From Deltaproteobacteria bacterium (GTDB lineage: Bacteria > Desulfobacterota > Desulfomonilia > UBA1062), in assembly GCA_016934135.1 (NCBI GenBank), contig JAFGTK010000091.1, positions 1-6,565 on the forward strand: a DNA stretch of 6,565 bases. Reading direction: 5' to 3'. The notes under the pieces were generated by a model. It was not told the DNA's origin and did not search any database. It saw nothing but the letters and a program-made list of their open reading frames with translations. The position numbers and the translations under genes were made by a program. Within the stretch, counting starts at the first letter, position 1; each line of letters begins with the position of its first letter. Positions 5,040-6,565 of this stretch are shown one piece after another.

Positions 5040-6269
5040 TCACTCAAGGCCGAAGATCATGCCAAACCGTCCGAAACCGGTTTTCAATTCCTGATTATAT
5101 GTTCTGAAATCAGGATTTTCCGTGATGTTTTTACCCACATATGTCAGGCACTGGGCTGAATTGCATCTCGGACTCAGCACGGTCAGAGGTTTTCGCTGCA
5201 TCTCTGCCTTTTTAAAGGTTTCCCTGTCATAGATTATGCCTCCCAGGTATTCGGGTTTTACGGCATAGAGAGACTCCATGTTATTAATCCGCTCATCCGC
5301 GGTCTGACAGATCCTGTTATACAGGAACAATCCCTGCTTGAGGTCTGAGACCTGATTCATGACAATCCAGGGTTTGTATACCTTCCTGGGTTCGTAAAAC
5401 TCAACCTTCTGGCAGAGTTTATCTTCAATGTGTTTAAACCGCTGGAATGAGGCCTTTATACAGGCATACCCCGCAATGATATCCTGCGGTGTAGTGATGG
5501 TGATGATCTCGTCCGAGGCCAGGGCAAAATCCATAACAACGGAACTGATCCCAGCACTGAGATCAAAAATGGTGAAATCATAGTTCTTGCTGATCTTTCT
5601 GAACCCGCGGATGAACTTGGAACGCTGGACATAATTGATATTGGCGAGCTTGAATTCTCCGGAACTCCCGCCTACAAGATCAAACCCGTACGAGGTATGC
5701 TCGATCATCTCTTCAAGCGATACATCACCCAGGAGAAAATCATAGAGTGTATAATCAGGAAACAGCGCAAGCTTGTTCGAGATATCCGCATTCCCCAGAT
5801 CCGCATCGATGAGCAGAACCTTTTTCCCGGTATCTGCGATGATCTTTGCAATATTGGTGGAAACATGGGTTTTGCCTACTCCACCCTTGTTGGACAGGAC
5901 CGATATAATCCTGCTCTCCCTGTTCACATCTTCTGTCTCTTTGATATCTTTATCATTGGCAGCCACAGATGACGGATTCGAATAAACAGTATGTATTGCC
6001 TTGAGAATCGCCTCTTTATCAGCCAGTGCAGGATAGACCTTTTTACCCATATGGAAAGTCAGGGTCTCGACAAGCTCTTTCTGCATAGGGTCGCCTATAG
6101 CCACCAATACCCCGCCATTCAAGAACCGCACCGGCAGGCTGCTGTAATTCTTGGCAAAGACTTCCTTCAATAACTCTACACATCTGCGGTCAGGGATTTC
6201 ATTTTCGATGTCTATGTAAGGCATACCGCATTTGCGTGCCAATGATCTCGTGTCAATATCTCTGTTCAT
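5040..6269 (-). CDS. GspE_N/MshEN-like domain fused to a MinD/FlhG-type P-loop ATPase
   Basis: A 409-residue protein in two parts. Residues about 8-96 match the N-terminal domain of Type II secretion/type IV pilus ATPases (GspE_N family): LARKCGMPYIDIE, then LPVRFLNGGVLVAIGDPMQ, then VYPALADKEAILKAIHTVY. After a polar linker (97-118) comes a MinD/ParA-superfamily ATPase. It has a deviant Walker A SNKGGVGKTH (Lys128, Lys133), a switch/A' motif LLIDADLGNADIS (Asp155, Asp157), the FlhG/FleN-like LYDFLLGDVSLEEMI and LVGGSSGEFKLANI, a Walker B-type IFDLSAG (Asp236) and ITTPQD (259-263). The end (GFGRFGMIFGLE) is hydrophobic and might bind membrane. The family's role is ATP-dependent dimerisation to place or count envelope machines; here that is inference. 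The RLGxxL...Q c-di-GMP motif of full MshEN domains is not seen. The ATG at 6269 has GAGAGG 5 bases upstream and follows mutS by 44 bases, so the two may be co-transcribed. Confidence 0.88.
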   Translation of the reverse strand: MNRDIDTRSLARKCGMPYIDIENEIPDRRCVELLKEVFAKNYSSLPVRFLNGGVLVAIGDPMQKELVETLTFHMGKKVYPALADKEAILKAIHTVYSNPSSVAANDKDIKETEDVNRESRIISVLSNKGGVGKTHVSTNIAKIIADTGKKVLLIDADLGNADISNKLALFPDYTLYDFLLGDVSLEEMIEHTSYGFDLVGGSSGEFKLANINYVQRSKFIRGFRKISKNYDFTIFDLSAGISSVVMDFALASDEIITITTPQDIIAGYACIKASFQRFKHIEDKLCQKVEFYEPRKVYKPWIVMNQVSDLKQGLFLYNRICQTADERINNMESLYAVKPEYLGGIIYDRETFKKAEMQRKPLTVLSPRCNSAQCLTYVGKNITENPDFRTYNQELKTGFGRFGMIFGLE

Positions 6270-6313
6270 ACAGACCTCTCTTGTATGATATTCGGAAAAA
6301 AGGATGTGAAGCT

Positions 6314-6565
6314 TTAATCTGCTTTCAGAATCTTTTCTTTTAGTGCATTGAGAAAATTGAGCGCATCGATCGGGCGGAGACTTTCAATATCTGTCTGAAC
6401 AATCTCACCCAGGATATCTGAGTTTGTATCCTCGAACAGGCTGCCCTGTACCGGGGATTCCCGGTGAACCGCCGGGACCTGTTTGGCTTTTTTCCCGATA
6501 TTGGCGAGGATCACGCGTGCATTTTCCACCACCTCGTCCGGGATACCGGCAAGACGCGCCACATA
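6314..6565 (-). CDS. mutS: DNA mismatch repair protein MutS, C-terminal end (partial, cut by the window)
   Basis: Only the last 83 codons are present; the frame stays open to the right edge, so the start lies outside. The visible part begins YVARLAGIPDEVVENARVIL, the characteristic sequence just after the MutS ATPase domain, where the dimerisation helix-turn-helix begins. It continues through a variable linker to a C-terminal motif SLRPIDALNFLNALKEKI that is typical of MutS ends. In the linker QGSLF (6434-6448) fits the QxxLF-type motif that binds the DNA polymerase sliding clamp. MutS binds mismatched DNA and recruits MutL; the mismatch-binding and ATPase domains are not in the window. The GTG at 6562 is an internal valine codon and not a start. 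The downstream ATPase gene follows 44 bases later on the same strand with no clear terminator between. Confidence 0.92.
   Translation of the reverse strand, partial: YVARLAGIPDEVVENARVILANIGKKAKQVPAVHRESPVQGSLFEDTNSDILGEIVQTDIESLRPIDALNFLNALKEKILKAD

Overview
The window reads as an ordinary chromosomal segment of a Gram-negative bacterium with moderate GC content. It encodes a periplasm-facing, inner-membrane-anchored PpiD-type folding factor, a signal-peptide-bearing hydrolase and an ATPase with a GspE/PilB-type N-terminal domain. A Nitrospirota- or Desulfobacterota-like source would fit this mix, but that is a loose inference. No tRNA, rRNA, CRISPR array, insertion sequence or phage gene was seen.

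Layout from the right edge, minus strand: the 3' end of mutS (6314-6565, cut by the window); a fusion of a GspE_N/MshEN-like domain to a MinD/FlhG-type ATPase (5040-6269); an unrecognised 62-residue protein (4782-4970); a 148-base intergenic stretch with a plausible promoter; then a tight three-gene cluster of receiver-plus-DHp protein (3950-4633), exported alpha/beta hydrolase (2811-3944) and membrane-anchored staphylococcal-nuclease-like protein (2336-2800), with gaps of only 5 and 10 bases. A small two-helix membrane protein (2027-2305) lies on the plus strand, convergent with the nuclease gene and divergent from ppiD (5-1873, minus), which fills the left third.

The genes fall into three groups: housekeeping (mutS, ppiD), signalling or polar organisation (the ATPase and the receiver-DHp protein), and exported or surface enzymes (hydrolase, nuclease). 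The most unusual items are the two domain combinations. One is a Type II secretion/type IV pilus ATPase accessory domain joined to a MinD/FlhG-like switch ATPase. The other is a receiver joined to a histidine-kinase dimerisation/phosphoacceptor helix pair with no ATP-binding domain. Both suggest spatial or signal control of an envelope machine, but no pilus, secretion or flagellar structural gene is present to confirm it.
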